Part shown: positions 18,735-29,642 of the stretch, one piece after another
Layout: every line of letters starts with the position of its first letter
Numbering within the stretch: position 1 is the first letter of the stretch
Source of the DNA: Alteromonas portus
GTDB lineage: Bacteria > Pseudomonadota > Gammaproteobacteria > Enterobacterales > Alteromonadaceae
DNA length: 64,000 bases
Assembly (NCBI RefSeq): GCF_005117025.1
Contig: NZ_SWCO01000001.1
Location: forward strand, 124,001 to 188,000
Direction: 5' to 3'
The notes under the pieces: generated by a model
What the model saw: the letters and a program-made list of their open reading frames with translations, nothing else
What the model was told of the DNA's origin: nothing
Database searches by the model: none
Program-made: the position numbers and the translations under genes

Positions 18735-20354
18735 ATGAACTTTCTAAAAAAAATGCCAATCGCGACGAAGATATTCCTGATACCAGGGATAGCGGCGCTA
18801 AGTTTTATCATTTACCTACTTATCACTGTTTATACCGCTTTAAATAATGGCGCAACTCTAGAGAAAGTTCAGAAAGTCCAATTCCCTGCTTTACAGCTAT
18901 CGGCTTCAACATTAGTCGAGATGCAAAAGGTACGTGATACCCTTGCAAGCGCGGTAACGACGGGCGACCAAGACACGCTTACTGTCGCGCAAGAGCTAGC
19001 AGAAGAAGCTAAGAAAGGACTTAACCAAATAGCGGCAATCAGCCCAGAATTTCGTTCCGATATCTCGCGTATATCTTCAGGCTTCGATCAATACTTTGAC
19101 GTTGCCTATGACGTTTCCCAGTCTATGGTCAATGGCACGGCTGACTTTAGCCGATTGGGTGAACTCTCTGCCCAGATGAATCAGTCTTATGATGGCGCCA
19201 TTGCTGCTATGTCAACATTTCGCGATGCACAGCAAGCGGCATTCGAAGAGGCATTTAAAAACACTGATAGCGCCAACACCTCGTTAATCAGCACAGGCGT
19301 CATTTTAGCCGTGGTTGTGACTATATTGCTGTTTGGTACAGCGGTGCCTATTGTACGTGGTATAAAACAAAGCATTGATGACGTGGTCCGTTCGCTTAAA
19401 GATATTGCTCAAGAAAATGGCGACCTAACGGTTCGTATTGAAACCAAAAGCGAAGATGAAATTGGTGAGCTGGTATACTGGTTCAACCAATTTATGGACA
19501 AACTACAAGGCGTGGTGCGTGATGTGGTGGAAGCGAGTTTACCGCTATCCAACCTTGCGCAGAACTTACGCGGTGTAACGGAAGAAACCCAGCGCACCAT
19601 TGATGTACAGCAAAAGTCTGCAACCAATGCTAAGCGTGCGGTAGACACTATGAGTGGTTCTGTTGACGGTGTTGCACATAGCGCAGCGCAAGCGGCCAGT
19701 GACGCTAACGAAGCGACGACAGCGGCAAGTGAAGGTCGTCAAATTGTGCAGCAAACTGTAACCAGTATTCAGCAACTTGCTGAGAACGTTCGTGAAACAG
19801 CAGACGTTATTGCACGCCTAGAGTCTGATTCTAATAAAGTGGGCTCGGTGCTAGATGTAATTAAAGGTATTGCAGAGCAAACTAACTTGCTAGCACTGAA
19901 TGCCGCCATTGAGGCTGCAAGGGCTGGTGAACAAGGACGAGGCTTTGCGGTTGTAGCCGACGAAGTGAGAACGCTAGCGTCTCGTACTCAACAGTCTACG
20001 GAAGAAATTCAAAGCACCATCGAACAGCTTCAAAGCGCAGCACACTCAGCAGTAGAGGTGATGTCGCGTGGTACAGAGCAAGCAACAAGCAGCGTTGAAA
20101 CAGCCAACAAAGCGGGAAGTAGCTTAGAAACCATTACCAGCACGATTGGGCGCATAAACCAAATGAACGAGCAAATCGCGCACAATACTGAAGATCAACG
20201 CACAGTGGCGGTTGATATCGTACGTCACGTTGATGAGATTCATGAGCGTACCGAACAAACCGCAAGCCGTTCAGGTGAACTAGGCACCATGTGTAATGAA
20301 CTTGCCGACCTTGCGCAGCACCTTGAATCCATTGCTAAGCAATTTAGAGTGTAA
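18735..20354 (+). CDS. Methyl-accepting chemotaxis protein
   Basis: A 539-residue chemoreceptor. TM1 is at about residues 12-32 and TM2 at about 185-208, enclosing a periplasmic sensor domain of about 150 residues that looks like a helical bundle. A HAMP domain follows, then the long signalling coiled coil with the conserved hairpin tip ([19 protein letters not shown]...[12 protein letters not shown]). There is no C-terminal CheR-tethering pentapeptide. Its position after the PstS-like protein and porin suggests it may sense the ligand they handle. Confidence 0.93.
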   Translation: MNFLKKMPIATKIFLIPGIAALSFIIYLLITVYTALNNGATLEKVQKVQFPALQLSASTLVEMQKVRDTLASAVTTGDQDTLTVAQELAEEAKKGLNQIAAISPEFRSDISRISSGFDQYFDVAYDVSQSMVNGTADFSRLGELSAQMNQSYDGAIAAMSTFRDAQQAAFEEAFKNTDSANTSLISTGVILAVVVTILLFGTAVPIVRGIKQSIDDVVRSLKDIAQENGDLTVRIETKSEDEIGELVYWFNQFMDKLQGVVRDVVEASLPLSNLAQNLRGVTEETQRTIDVQQKSATNAKRAVDTMSGSVDGVAHSAAQAASDANEATTAASEGRQIVQQTVTSIQQLAENVRETADVIARLESDSNKVGSVLDVIKGIAEQTNLLALNAAIEAARAGEQGRGFAVVADEVRTLASRTQQSTEEIQSTIEQLQSAAHSAVEVMSRGTEQATSSVETANKAGSSLETITSTIGRINQMNEQIAHNTEDQRTVAVDIVRHVDEIHERTEQTASRSGELGTMCNELADLAQHLESIAKQFRV

Positions 20355-20383
20355 GCGATAGCTTATCAATAAACATGAATTGA

Positions 20384-20407
20384 AAGCCTCCGTATGGAGG
20401 CTTTTTT
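20384..20407 (+). terminator. Rho-independent terminator after the chemoreceptor
   Basis: AAGCCTCC pairs with GGAGGCTT across a GTAT loop and is followed at once by a run of T. Confidence 0.9.
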
Positions 20408-20471
20408 GTGGGTTTAGCTAACAGATCAAAGGCTGTGTTTTCTGTTACCTAAAGATAAAAGAAAGGCATAA

Positions 20472-20502
20472 AAAAATCCCCAGCTAAGGCCGGGGATTTT
20501 TA
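20472..20502 (-). terminator. Rho-independent terminator after rpoD
   Basis: On the minus strand AAATCCCCGG-type stem bases (AATCCCC with GGGGATT) close a loop and run into T residues about 20 bases beyond the rpoD stop. The A and T runs on both flanks also allow use from the plus strand. Confidence 0.88.
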
Positions 20503-20521
20503 TTTTAAAGTAATGCTTTTT

Positions 20522-22354
20522 CTATTCGTCTAAGAAGCTGCGTAGCTGCTCAGAGCGGCTAGGGTGGCGAAGCTTGCGAAGTGCTTTCGCTTCAATTTGA
20601 CGAATACGCTCACGGGTTACGTCAAACTGCTTACCTACTTCTTCAAGGGTGTGGTCGGTATTCATGTCGATACCGAAGCGCATGCGAAGTACCTTTGCTT
20701 CACGGGCGGTCAGGCCTGCTAGTACTTCCTGCGTTGCATCCTTTAAGCTACCGCCAGTTGCTGAATCGAGGGGCTGAATAATCGTGCTGTCCTCGATAAA
20801 GTCGCCAAGATGTGAATCTTCATCATCACCGATAGGGGTTTCCATCGAGATTGGCTCTTTTGCAATTTTTAGTACCTTACGAATTTTGTCTTCAGGCATT
20901 AGCATGCGCTCTGACAATTCTTCAGGGGTAGGCTCACGACCCATTTCCTGAAGCATTTGACGAGAGATACGGTTAAGCTTGTTAATCGTCTCAATCATGT
21001 GAACAGGTATACGGATAGTACGCGCCTGGTCAGCAATAGAGCGAGTAATCGCCTGACGAATCCACCACGTTGCATAAGTTGAGAACTTATAACCACGACG
21101 GTATTCAAACTTATCCACCGCCTTCATTAGACCAATGTTACCTTCTTGAATAAGGTCAAGGAATTGAAGACCGCGGTTGGTGTACTTCTTAGCAATTGAG
21201 ATAACAAGACGTAAGTTAGCTTCAACCATTTCTTTCTTCGCGCGGCGTGCTTTCGCTTCACCGATTGACATGCGACGGTTGATGTCTTTGATATCTGCGA
21301 TCACCAAGCCAGTTTCCTGCTCAACTTGGTTCATTTTGCTAATACAGCGTTCAATTTCTTCTTGGTTTACAGCAAGGTCAGCGGCGTATGGAGCACCTGA
21401 TTTAACTGCTTCGTGTAACCACGCGTTAGACGTCTCGTTACCCGCAAATGCTTTGATGAAGTCTTTCTTCGGCATTTTTGCGTTAACCACGCAGAACTTC
21501 ATCACAAGGCGCTCTTGAATACGCACTTTATCCATCATCTCGCGCATGTTTTTAACCATGCGATCGAATTGCTTTGGAACCAGGCGGAATTCTTTGAACA
21601 CATCGCTTAATGCGTTGATTTGTGCGCGAGAGTCAGCATGAGCACGACCTTTCTTCTCGATGACTTCACGAGTTTTTAGGTATTGTTCACGTAGCTCAGT
21701 GAAGCGTTCACGGGCAAGCTCTGGGTCTACACCGCTATCGTCTTCATCGCTATCGTCATCATCTTCATCGTCGTCTTCATCATCTAATTCTTCTTCAGAT
21801 AATTCAGAACCAACGTGAGTAGCCGTTGGAGCAAGGTCTTGCTCGTCGTTAGGATCAACAAAACCAGAGATGATGTCGCTTAAGCGAATCTCTTCTGCTT
21901 CGTAAAGATCCCACTGGTCTAATAGATAAGTGATGGCTTCTGGGTATTCAGCAACTGAACATTGTACCTGGTTGATACCATCTTCAATTCGCTTAGCGAT
22001 TTCAATTTCGCCTTCACGAGTAAGAAGCTCAACCGTACCCATTTCACGCATGTACATGCGGACCGGGTCAGTCGTACGGCCAATTTCACTTTCTACAGTA
22101 GCGAGCGCCTGAGCTGCCGCTTCTGCAGCATCCTCATCAGCATTCGCTTCTTGCATGAGAAGTTCGTCTGCATCAGGAGCTGATTCAGAAACTTGAATTC
22201 CCATGTCGTTAATCATGCGGATTATGTCTTCGATTTGATCAGAATCGACAATATCTTGCGGCAGGTGGTCGTTTACTTCTGCAAAGGTTAAGTAACCTTG
22301 CTCTTTACCTTTTGCAATCAGGAGTTTAATCTGAGACTGCTTGCTTTGCGCCAT
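20522..22354 (-). CDS. rpoD: RNA polymerase sigma-70 factor RpoD
   Basis: The primary sigma factor, 610 residues from the chosen start. Region 1.1, region 1.2 ([24 protein letters not shown]), a long acidic non-conserved insert with an Asp/Glu run at about residues 190-215, region 2 ([42 protein letters not shown]), region 3 and region 4 ([28 protein letters not shown]) are all visible. I start at the ATG at 22354 because [12 protein letters not shown] aligns with the E. coli start, rather than 22378. It ends the rpsU-yqeY-dnaG-rpoD block. Confidence 0.98.
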   Translation of the reverse strand: MAQSKQSQIKLLIAKGKEQGYLTFAEVNDHLPQDIVDSDQIEDIIRMINDMGIQVSESAPDADELLMQEANADEDAAEAAAQALATVESEIGRTTDPVRMYMREMGTVELLTREGEIEIAKRIEDGINQVQCSVAEYPEAITYLLDQWDLYEAEEIRLSDIISGFVDPNDEQDLAPTATHVGSELSEEELDDEDDDEDDDDSDEDDSGVDPELARERFTELREQYLKTREVIEKKGRAHADSRAQINALSDVFKEFRLVPKQFDRMVKNMREMMDKVRIQERLVMKFCVVNAKMPKKDFIKAFAGNETSNAWLHEAVKSGAPYAADLAVNQEEIERCISKMNQVEQETGLVIADIKDINRRMSIGEAKARRAKKEMVEANLRLVISIAKKYTNRGLQFLDLIQEGNIGLMKAVDKFEYRRGYKFSTYATWWIRQAITRSIADQARTIRIPVHMIETINKLNRISRQMLQEMGREPTPEELSERMLMPEDKIRKVLKIAKEPISMETPIGDDEDSHLGDFIEDSTIIQPLDSATGGSLKDATQEVLAGLTAREAKVLRMRFGIDMNTDHTLEEVGKQFDVTRERIRQIEAKALRKLRHPSRSEQLRSFLDE

Positions 22355-22624
22355 ATAACCTACACTTCTCACATTCAATTAGTTAGCAATAGAAAAGACA
22401 ACATACACAAAGGTATGTTCCCCGTTCTGCTGTAGTACTGCTTTTGTATCAAGGCCGTTAATGCTCGATGCCACGCTGGTCTATACCATTATGTTGCGAT
22501 GCACATCTGCTCGGGTTCGGATCTGCCCGTTATGTTCGGCTATATCTTTGCTACTCGTGCTGCTGCATTTTTGTTCACTTTATCGTGAATGAGACACGTT
22601 TATCTGTGCCCACAGCGAATTAGC

Positions 22625-22660
22625 CAGTATAGCAGAATAAGCGGTGGTTTTACCAGATTG
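22625..22660 (-). promoter_or_regulatory. Candidate extended -10 promoter for rpoD
   Basis: The 450-base gap between dnaG and rpoD (22379-22832) contains no gene I can support. On the minus strand it holds TGCTATACT at about 22626-22634, an extended -10 element, with only a weak -35 upstream. It could drive rpoD separately from the upstream genes, as internal promoters do in E. coli. Confidence 0.4.
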
Positions 22661-22832
22661 ATGGCCGATTTTTTAGCCAGTGTTTTTAAGCTACAAAACT
22701 GCGCATAATCACAGCGCGTATTCTTGCTTAAATAAATTCCTTAATACAAACTCATTAACATAAGCGTTTAAAATCGCCTTATGTAAAAGCCTACGGAAAA
22801 ACAGGCTAACCTCTAGGTCAGTTTGCCCAAGG

Positions 22833-24611
22833 TTAACTCTTCTGTCTTTCCCTCATAAGTAGGTTCAGTTCCTGTTTTTCCGCCTGTGTCAGCGGCTGAA
22901 CCCGCGAGCGTGAAATTAAGGTTTCAATGCGGCTATCGAAATGCCCGTCCAGTAAGCGAGCGAAGCTGTCGTTATAAACCCGTTCAGCGTCCTCGTCTTT
23001 AACCAAGTGTTCTTGTAACAATAATTTCGCGATAGTAGAAGAATGGGGATGGTCGCGGAAATTTTCAACAAGCTGTGCGGTTTTTGCTTGAGGGTGACTT
23101 ACGCAATAGCGATGCACATCGCGTAATAAATCCATGCCAGCAGCGTTACTGCCCGCGAAAATATCAATTTGAACGTCTTCACATAGCGTGGCTAATTCAG
23201 GTTTATCAAGTAGCAAGCGTATCAGCATGCGAAGGGGTGATAGTTTAGGCTTGTTTACCTGATTGCGATTCGGTGAATAAGCTTGCTTCGAACCTTGATT
23301 GGCTTTGGTGATATCTTGCTGAAGTTTAAATCGATCGAACTCGCCGGTGTGCTTGGCTAATTCTTCCAGCAACATTTGCTTTTGATCATCACCTAATGTG
23401 CTTTCAATAAGCGGCATTGCCGCTTTTTTAAGGGCAATTTTACCTTCCGGCGTGCCCACATTGTGCGTTTTTAATAAGTTCTCAAAGAAAAAGCGGGATA
23501 ACGGCATAGCGTCATTAAGCATGTCCATAAAGGCGTCTTTGCCCACCTGACGCACCATAGTGTCGGGGTCTTCGCCATCGGGTAGGAATAAAAACGAAAT
23601 ACGCACGCCGTCTTTTAATGCGGGTAAGGCGTTTTCTAAGGCGCGCCAAGCCGCTTCACGGCCTGCGCGGTCGCCATCATAACAGCACACAATATGAGAC
23701 GTAGCACGAACCAGCATTTGAATATGTTCAGGTGTGGTAGCTGTACCTAGCGCAGCAGTAGCAATATTAATATCGAATTGACTTAGCGCCACTACGTCCA
23801 TATAGCCTTCTACAATAACGACGGTATCCAGGCTACGATTTTTTTGTCTGGCAGAATAAAAGCCAAAGAGCTCACTGCCTTTATGGAAAATGCGGGTTTC
23901 TGGCGAGTTTAAGTATTTAGGGCCGCCGTCATCCAATACTCGGCCCCCGAAACCCACCACACGACCCCGTTTGTCCCTGATAGGAAACATAATGCGGTCG
24001 CGAAAGAAATCGTAGGTACGTCCTTGGTCGTTTTTGTTGACCAGCTTTAAATCGACCAGTTGCTTGATGCGCTGTGGATCTTTGCCAAAGGTATTTAGCA
24101 GCGCGTCCCAGCTGTCTGGCGCGTAGCCAATTTCCCATTGTTTAACGATGTCGCCGCTTAACCCACGGTTTTTCAAATAGTCGATGGCTTTCTTACTATT
24201 ACCATTTTGACGTAACTGATGCTGGAAAAAGCGTGCAACTTGCTCCATTACCGCGTAATCGTCTTGCTGTTGCTGCTTTTTCTCTTCGCTCATGGCAGGG
24301 CGACTGCCTTTTTCGCGGGGAACTTCAAGTCCGTGATAACGGGCTAGCTCTTCAATCGCCTCGACAAATTCTAAGCGGTCGAATTCCATAATAAACGAGA
24401 TAGCATTACCGTGAGCGCCACAGCCGAAACAGTGGTAAAACTGTTTGTCTTGACTAACAGTGAAAGATGGCGACTTTTCGTTGTGAAAAGGGCAGCACGC
24501 TTGGTAGTTTTTACCTGCTTTTTTAAGTTTAACTCGGCTATCTACCACTTCTACCACATCGGTACGTGACAGCAGGTCGTCTATAAAATCGCGAGGTATC
24601 TTTCCAGCCAT
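22833..24611 (-). CDS. dnaG: DNA primase DnaG
   Basis: A 592-residue primase. The N-terminal CHC2 zinc finger (CCPFHNEKSPSF with HCFGCGAHG at residues 39-65), the TOPRIM core (VVIVEGYMDVVAL and CCYDGDRAGREAA) and a C-terminal DnaB-interaction domain are present, at normal length. It synthesises RNA primers at the replication fork. It lies between yqeY and rpoD, the conserved macromolecular synthesis order. A stem-loop upstream may set its expression. Confidence 0.98.
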   Translation of the reverse strand: MAGKIPRDFIDDLLSRTDVVEVVDSRVKLKKAGKNYQACCPFHNEKSPSFTVSQDKQFYHCFGCGAHGNAISFIMEFDRLEFVEAIEELARYHGLEVPREKGSRPAMSEEKKQQQQDDYAVMEQVARFFQHQLRQNGNSKKAIDYLKNRGLSGDIVKQWEIGYAPDSWDALLNTFGKDPQRIKQLVDLKLVNKNDQGRTYDFFRDRIMFPIRDKRGRVVGFGGRVLDDGGPKYLNSPETRIFHKGSELFGFYSARQKNRSLDTVVIVEGYMDVVALSQFDINIATAALGTATTPEHIQMLVRATSHIVCCYDGDRAGREAAWRALENALPALKDGVRISFLFLPDGEDPDTMVRQVGKDAFMDMLNDAMPLSRFFFENLLKTHNVGTPEGKIALKKAAMPLIESTLGDDQKQMLLEELAKHTGEFDRFKLQQDITKANQGSKQAYSPNRNQVNKPKLSPLRMLIRLLLDKPELATLCEDVQIDIFAGSNAAGMDLLRDVHRYCVSHPQAKTAQLVENFRDHPHSSTIAKLLLQEHLVKDEDAERVYNDSFARLLDGHFDSRIETLISRSRVQPLTQAEKQELNLLMRERQKS

Positions 24612-24745
24612 GAGGGTACTTTCAACAAGAGTAAGTTAAAAAAGAATTAGAAAAGTACAAGTCGTAACAGCGTTTGAGACGACAAGTTACAACGTAATAA
24701 AAACAGTGAAGTACTGTAACAGGGAAGCGTTAAAATGAGAACAAT

Positions 24746-24769
24746 GAAGGTGTGACAATGCACACCTTC
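24746..24769 (-). terminator. Stem-loop between yqeY and dnaG
   Basis: GAAGGTGTG and CACACCTTC form a nine-base perfect stem with a six-base loop, in the 190-base gap before dnaG. On the minus strand it is followed by ATTGTTCTCATTTT, a weak T tract. It resembles an attenuating terminator, as known before dnaG in the E. coli operon. Confidence 0.6.
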
Positions 24770-24800
24770 TACACGCTTCACTTTTACGAAAGGGCAAAGC

Positions 24801-25247
24801 TTAAGCGTTCAAACGCGACTTAATTTTTGCACTTAGAGCGCCCATGTCGGTGCGGCCTTGAACCTTAGGTTTCAAGGCGCCCATGACTTTACCCATGTCC
24901 TGCATACCCGATGCGCCGGTCGCAGCCATGGTTTCGTCGATAAGTGCATTTAGCTCATCGTCAGTCAAAGGCTGGGGTAAGAAATCTTCAATGTAAGTGA
25001 TTTCTTCACGCTCTTTGCTAGCAAGGTCGTCGCGATTGGCTGCGTCGTATTGCGCGGCGGCGTCTTGGCGCTGCTTAACCATTTTGGTTAGTACCGCTAA
25101 GATTGCGCTATCGTCTAGCGTAATTTGCTCATCGATTTCTTTTTGTTTAATGGCAGCCATTGCCATACGAATAGTACCGAGACGTACTTTTTCTTTTGCA
25201 CGCATCGCATCTTTTTGCGCTGCTTTTAAATCATCAATTAGTGCCAT
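24801..25247 (-). CDS. yqeY: GatB/YqeY domain-containing protein
   Basis: A 148-residue cytoplasmic protein that is all YqeY domain (LIDDLKAAQKDAMRAKEKVRL at the start, IEDFLPQPLTDDEL and the GKVMGALKPKVQGRTDM motif near the end). The domain is shared with the GatB tail that contacts tRNA, but the free-standing protein has no settled function. CAGGAA precedes the ATG. It sits between rpsU and dnaG, a common insertion point in this lineage. Confidence 0.93.
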   Translation of the reverse strand: MALIDDLKAAQKDAMRAKEKVRLGTIRMAMAAIKQKEIDEQITLDDSAILAVLTKMVKQRQDAAAQYDAANRDDLASKEREEITYIEDFLPQPLTDDELNALIDETMAATGASGMQDMGKVMGALKPKVQGRTDMGALSAKIKSRLNA

Positions 25248-25437
25248 GATGTTTCCTGATTTTTTATTAGTAGACTGAGCTGATACCTATCCGCATAGAT
25301 CATTGCCCACTCAGAAGGTAATGATCTATGCGGGCTGGTATTATTAAGCCCCAGGTTGAAAATCAAATGCAACCATTTTGAAACGGGAAAAATGGAGTCG
25401 TTAGGATTAAGGCCAAAAAAATAAAGGCCCAGAAACG

Positions 25438-25466
25438 CGAAAGGTGCTGCAATTGCAACACCTTTC
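25438..25466 (-). terminator. Stem-loop between rpsU and yqeY
   Basis: GAAAGGTG pairs with CACCTTTC, extended by TGC with GCA around an AATT loop. It starts about 23 bases after the rpsU stop on the minus strand. A T run is present only about 30 bases further on. It probably reduces read-through from the highly expressed rpsU into yqeY-dnaG. Confidence 0.65.
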
Positions 25467-25488
25467 AGACTCGTTACTTAACCCTATA

Positions 25489-25704
25489 TTAGTAGAGTTT
25501 TACGCGACGTGCGTTTTCACGAGCTAGCTTCTTAAGATGACGCTTTTTAGCGGCAGCTTTCTTGCGCTTGCGTTCCCAAGTTGGCTTTTCGAAGAATTCA
25601 CGACGACGAACTTCAGAAAGAACACCTGCTTTTTCACAAGAACGCTTAAAACGACGCAGCGCCACATCAAACGGCTCGTTTTCTCTAACTTTAACGATAG
25701 GCAT
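25489..25704 (-). CDS. rpsU: 30S ribosomal protein bS21
   Basis: A 71-residue basic protein beginning [19 protein letters not shown] and ending with an Arg/Lys-rich tail, full length for bS21. It takes part in translation initiation on the small subunit. It is the first gene of the rpsU-yqeY-dnaG-rpoD block and diverges from tsaD across a 520-base gap. Confidence 0.98.
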   Translation of the reverse strand: MPIVKVRENEPFDVALRRFKRSCEKAGVLSEVRRREFFEKPTWERKRKKAAAKKRHLKKLARENARRVKLY

Positions 25705-26005
25705 TAAACACTCACCTCAAAACTTTTACTGTGTAAATCCGGGTAAAATTGTGCGCTAAAAAGGCCACCCGGGTTAAAAATGGTGCGAAATTCTAATCAT
25801 ATCTACAGAGAAAGTAAAGGATGAATTGCCAAAAAATAGCCAATATTGTGCATTTACCGTTCATTTACCTGTTCACTGGCATTCCATGAATGCAGGATTA
25901 AAGGTAAACTCTGCGCTCGTTAAGCAGCGTATTGTTTAACTCGGCTTATATAAGCGCCCTTTTCAGAACGTTTTCTTGCTCATTTCCCTTTCGAAAAACG
26001 AAAGT

Positions 26006-26086
26006 GATCAAAAGAAAAGAGCCAATGATCCTGAACAGGGTAGTGTTATGATCGCGGCGGGATCATAAAGATGATCGCACTAGATC
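26006..26086. promoter_or_regulatory. Cluster of six GATC sites upstream of tsaD
   Basis: GATC occurs at 26006, 26027, 26050, 26061, 26073 and 26083. Six sites in 81 bases is far above the one in 256 expected by chance, and the last four are 10-12 bases apart, about one helical turn. Such spacing suits Dam methylation and SeqA binding. The cluster is in the rpsU/tsaD intergenic region (25705-26226), where I see no other element. Confidence 0.6.
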
Positions 26087-26226
26087 GCCAGAATTATTTT
26101 CTCAGTTTTTGGTATTCGCTTAGTCATTATGGCTCTCAACAATTGTAGGGACACCTGTTGAGATAAAAAGACGACAGTAATTCCAGAAACTAGGCATAGA
26201 AGTTAGTAGTAAAAGGGTTACTCCCC

Positions 26227-27252
26227 ATGCGTATTTTAGGAATAGAAACATCTTGCGACGAAACTGGCATTGCCGTTTACGACGACGAAAAAGGGTTGTT
26301 GTCGCACGAACTATATAGTCAAGTAAAGCTGCACGCCGACTACGGTGGCGTAGTACCTGAACTTGCGTCACGGGATCACGTGAGAAAAATCATTCCTTTA
26401 ATTGAAAAGGCTATGGAAGACGCTAACACCCAGCCAACAGAGATTGACGGCGTTGCTTTTACCCAAGGCCCAGGTTTAGTGGGGGCGTTATTAGTGGGTT
26501 CGTCGGTAGGGCGTTCATTGGCCTATGCGTGGAATGTACCTGCGGTGGGCGTTCATCATATGGAAGGGCATTTATTAGCGCCCATGCTTGAAGATGACGC
26601 GCCGGAATTTCCCTTCGTTGCACTATTAGTGTCAGGCGGCCACTCAATGTTGGTTAAAGTTGAAGGCATTGGCCAATACGAAGTACTTGGCGAGTCTATT
26701 GATGATGCCGCTGGTGAAGCCTTTGATAAAACCGCCAAATTACTGGGGCTAGATTATCCTGGTGGTCCTTTATTAGCCAAACTGGCTGAAAAGGGAGAAG
26801 CGGGACACTATAAGTTTCCTCGCCCGATGACCGACAGACCAGGACTAGATTTCAGCTTTAGCGGTCTGAAAACCTTTGCTGCAAACACCATTCGCGATGC
26901 TGACCTAACCGGTGCTGATGCTGAGCAAATTAAAGCGAATATCGCCTACGCGTTTCAGGAAGCCGTCGTTGATACGCTTATTATTAAGTGTAAGCGGGCG
27001 TTGAAGCAGACGGGAATGAAGCGTTTGGTTATTGCTGGCGGCGTAAGTGCAAATACAATGCTGCGCAGTGAGATGAAAGCCCTGATGCAAGAGCTAAAAG
27101 GTGAGGTGTTTTATCCTAGCTTAGCGTATTGTACAGACAATGGAGCCATGATTGCCTATGCGGGCATGCAGCGTTTGAAAGCTGGGGAAACCTTGGCGTT
27201 ATCTTCACAAGCCAAGCCGCGCTGGCCTCTTGATACTTTATCGGCGATTTAG
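26227..27252 (+). CDS. tsaD: tRNA N6-threonylcarbamoyltransferase TsaD
   Basis: A 341-residue ASKHA-fold protein that transfers threonylcarbamoyl to A37 of ANN-reading tRNAs with TsaB and TsaE. Motifs seen are [10 protein letters not shown] at the start, the metal-binding [17 protein letters not shown], and SFSGLKT, all in the expected places, plus VAGGVSAN near residue 266. It begins with ATG at 26227 and is followed by a strong terminator. Confidence 0.98.
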   Translation: MRILGIETSCDETGIAVYDDEKGLLSHELYSQVKLHADYGGVVPELASRDHVRKIIPLIEKAMEDANTQPTEIDGVAFTQGPGLVGALLVGSSVGRSLAYAWNVPAVGVHHMEGHLLAPMLEDDAPEFPFVALLVSGGHSMLVKVEGIGQYEVLGESIDDAAGEAFDKTAKLLGLDYPGGPLLAKLAEKGEAGHYKFPRPMTDRPGLDFSFSGLKTFAANTIRDADLTGADAEQIKANIAYAFQEAVVDTLIIKCKRALKQTGMKRLVIAGGVSANTMLRSEMKALMQELKGEVFYPSLAYCTDNGAMIAYAGMQRLKAGETLALSSQAKPRWPLDTLSAI

Positions 27253-27372
27253 CTATTCATAAAAAGCCAGTAAGTAAGTGCCACACCTCGTTGCAAACGC
27301 TACTATGCCTTCCCTAAGTTCACTGGGGAAATATTGAGCATAGCAAGCAGGCAAAACAAAAAAAGCATAAAT

Positions 27373-27410
27373 AAAAGGCAATGGGAGCACATTCCATTGC
27401 CTTTTGTTTT
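27373..27410 (+). terminator. Rho-independent terminator after tsaD
   Basis: A 12-base perfect stem, AAAAGGCAATGG with CCATTGCCTTTT, closes a nine-base loop and leads into GTTTT. It ends about 36 bases before the next start. Confidence 0.88.
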
Positions 27411-27445
27411 AGTAAAATGAACTTTGAGTAAGGACGTAAAACACC

Positions 27446-28762
27446 ATGCGCTTGGCAATAGACGAAACAAAACAAAATGCACCGCTATTCTATTTAGCAT
27501 TGTCGTTATTTATTTCGCTTACTTTTGCAGCGCTCACCGCGTCCAATGCATTTGCATCAAGCAAAGCACCCTTGAATGACTCTGAAAAAGGCCCGAAGCA
27601 AGAGCAGCAAGATCAGTATGTCGTGCTCATTTCTCTTGATGGATTTCGCCACGACTATATAGAGTTACACAATGCGGAGCATCTTGGCGCCATTGCAAAG
27701 CAGGGGGTAAGAGCCTCGTCTATGACCCCTGTTTATCCGTCGAATACCTTTCCCAACCATATTTCTTTGATCACTGGGCTGCTTCCTAAACATCACGGCA
27801 TCGTGAATAACCGTTTTTATGATAAATCCCGCCCTACAAAAGAGGGTTATGCAAAATATCAACTAGGTTATGGCGGAATGGACAGCACGTGGATTACGGC
27901 AACACCGCTATGGAATTTAGTGGAATACCACGGGATGAAGGCTGCTACCTTTTTCTGGCCAGAGTCTGACGCACGCATATCGGGTGCTTCTCCAACTTAT
28001 TTTTACCACTACTCAAAATATGCTGATTACCAGATGCGTATTGATCAGATCATCAACTGGCTAAAACTGCCTGAGGTATCGCGCCCTCGCTTTATTGCGG
28101 GTTATTTTTCGCTTACCGATTCGGTAGGACACGATGAAGGACCTTTTGCCGACAAAACTAATGATGCGGTGCAGGAAGTGGATGCGCTTATCGGTCAACT
28201 TTATGAACGCATAAATGCATTAGATTTGCCCGTAAATCTGGTAGTGGTGTCTGACCACGGCATGACATCTATTGATGAAAGCCAGCTTATAGAGGTCGAG
28301 TCTTTATCCATTCCTGATAGCTTCATTATTGAAAATGAAGGGGCGCAAGTTCATCTTTACGCTAAAGACGGCGTGCCCGATAAACAAATCACAGAAGAAA
28401 TAGAGCGTCTTACCTATATAGCCGAAAACCGCTTCGTTGTGCTCAATGATACCCAGCGGGCTGAGCGACATATGGAAGTGGGAAATAGAACCGGCGATAT
28501 TATTATTGAGATAGCCCCGCCAGCACGCTTTAAAAACGCCAACAGCATGCATATTAGTAAAGGTGGGCATGGCTACATGAACACGCTGCCTGATATGGGG
28601 GCGACGTTTGTTGCCATAGGGCCTGCATTTAAAACGAATACTACCTTACCTGTGTTCAGCAATTTAGAGGTTTATCCAGCGCTGGCTAAAATATTGGGTA
28701 TCAAGCCTGTTACGCCGATAGACGGCAAGCTAGATGTTCTGGAAAAGGCGCTTACTCTTTAA
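27446..28762 (+). CDS. Ectonucleotide pyrophosphatase/phosphodiesterase-type enzyme
   Basis: A 438-residue exported protein of the alkaline phosphatase superfamily, NPP type. Residues 1-38 form a signal peptide (cleavage near AFASSK). The metal and nucleophile sites are visible: SLDGFRHDY, the Thr nucleophile in [27 protein letters not shown] and the GGHG His near residue 375. These enzymes cleave nucleotide diphosphates and phosphodiesters in the periplasm, releasing phosphate. Its last 11 bases overlap the convergent plsY. Confidence 0.9.
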   Translation: MRLAIDETKQNAPLFYLALSLFISLTFAALTASNAFASSKAPLNDSEKGPKQEQQDQYVVLISLDGFRHDYIELHNAEHLGAIAKQGVRASSMTPVYPSNTFPNHISLITGLLPKHHGIVNNRFYDKSRPTKEGYAKYQLGYGGMDSTWITATPLWNLVEYHGMKAATFFWPESDARISGASPTYFYHYSKYADYQMRIDQIINWLKLPEVSRPRFIAGYFSLTDSVGHDEGPFADKTNDAVQEVDALIGQLYERINALDLPVNLVVVSDHGMTSIDESQLIEVESLSIPDSFIIENEGAQVHLYAKDGVPDKQITEEIERLTYIAENRFVVLNDTQRAERHMEVGNRTGDIIIEIAPPARFKNANSMHISKGGHGYMNTLPDMGATFVAIGPAFKTNTTLPVFSNLEVYPALAKILGIKPVTPIDGKLDVLEKALTL

Positions 28763-29354
28763 CTTTGCCTTTATCCCACACTTTACTTTCATTGCCTGCT
28801 AACAGCCGGGCAATGTTGTCTTTGTGGCGTAAAATAATAAGAAGCGAAAGCATTGCTACCGGCACCGTGTACAAAGGCTTTATTAAAAACGTAAAAAGTG
28901 GCGCTAGCGACACAGCAATGAGTGCACCGAGCGAAGAATAGCCGGTAAGAAAAACCACCACTACCCAGCTTAAAATAAGCAAACCTGCTAAATCCAGCCC
29001 AATAGGCAGCATGGCACCAAAGGCGGTAGCGACGGCTTTACCGCCTTTGAAACCAAAATAAAGCGGAAAGATATGGCCTAAACATGCAAAAATAGCAATT
29101 ATGCCAAGCATAATTGGTTCTATGCCCAAAAAGTAGCTGCCGTAAACGGGAATGGTGCCTTTCAAAATATCCATAACAAGCACCAGTAGCGCAGGAATAC
29201 GACCTCCCAAGCGGTACACATTGGTAGCTCCAGGGTTTTTAGAGCCGGCGGTTCTTGGGTCGGGTAAACCAAACAATTGGCTTATTACCACAGCACTTGA
29301 AAGTGAACCGAAAAGGTAGGCAACAGCGGTCATTAAAAGCGTTAGCGAAATCAT
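28752..29354 (-). CDS. plsY: Glycerol-3-phosphate acyltransferase PlsY
   Basis: A 200-residue inner-membrane protein with about five hydrophobic segments. It carries the family motifs [32 protein letters not shown] and [18 protein letters not shown]. It uses acyl-phosphate to acylate glycerol 3-phosphate, the first step of phospholipid synthesis. It diverges from folB and converges on the phosphodiesterase gene. Confidence 0.97.
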   Translation of the reverse strand: MISLTLLMTAVAYLFGSLSSAVVISQLFGLPDPRTAGSKNPGATNVYRLGGRIPALLVLVMDILKGTIPVYGSYFLGIEPIMLGIIAIFACLGHIFPLYFGFKGGKAVATAFGAMLPIGLDLAGLLILSWVVVVFLTGYSSLGALIAVSLAPLFTFLIKPLYTVPVAMLSLLIILRHKDNIARLLAGNESKVWDKGKVKE

Positions 29355-29642
29355 TTTTTCATTCTAATTATCAAAAGCGTTTTAGAAGCACGACCTTTCA
29401 GGTTTCACTTCCTTTGTAGGAGGCTAAAGGCTAGTGTCCCATTAAATTACAAAACCTTGGTTGCTCCCAGTTGTCATACAGCGGTATAGTTGTGCCACAT
29501 AAGCGTAAAGCTACTCCATCCAAACGCGATATACCACCGTTTACCAGCAATATGTGGTTGAAAGCGCAGTAGTAAGACCAGTATTGGAGCCGGAAAGTAG
29601 GGCAATAAACTGGTTTGATAACAGACAAGATGAAAAAATTCC

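Noticed and set aside
21720..21790. Acidic low-complexity stretch in rpoD that looks like a repeat
   Set aside because: The Asp/Glu run is the known non-conserved region of primary sigma factors, not a mobile or repeated element.
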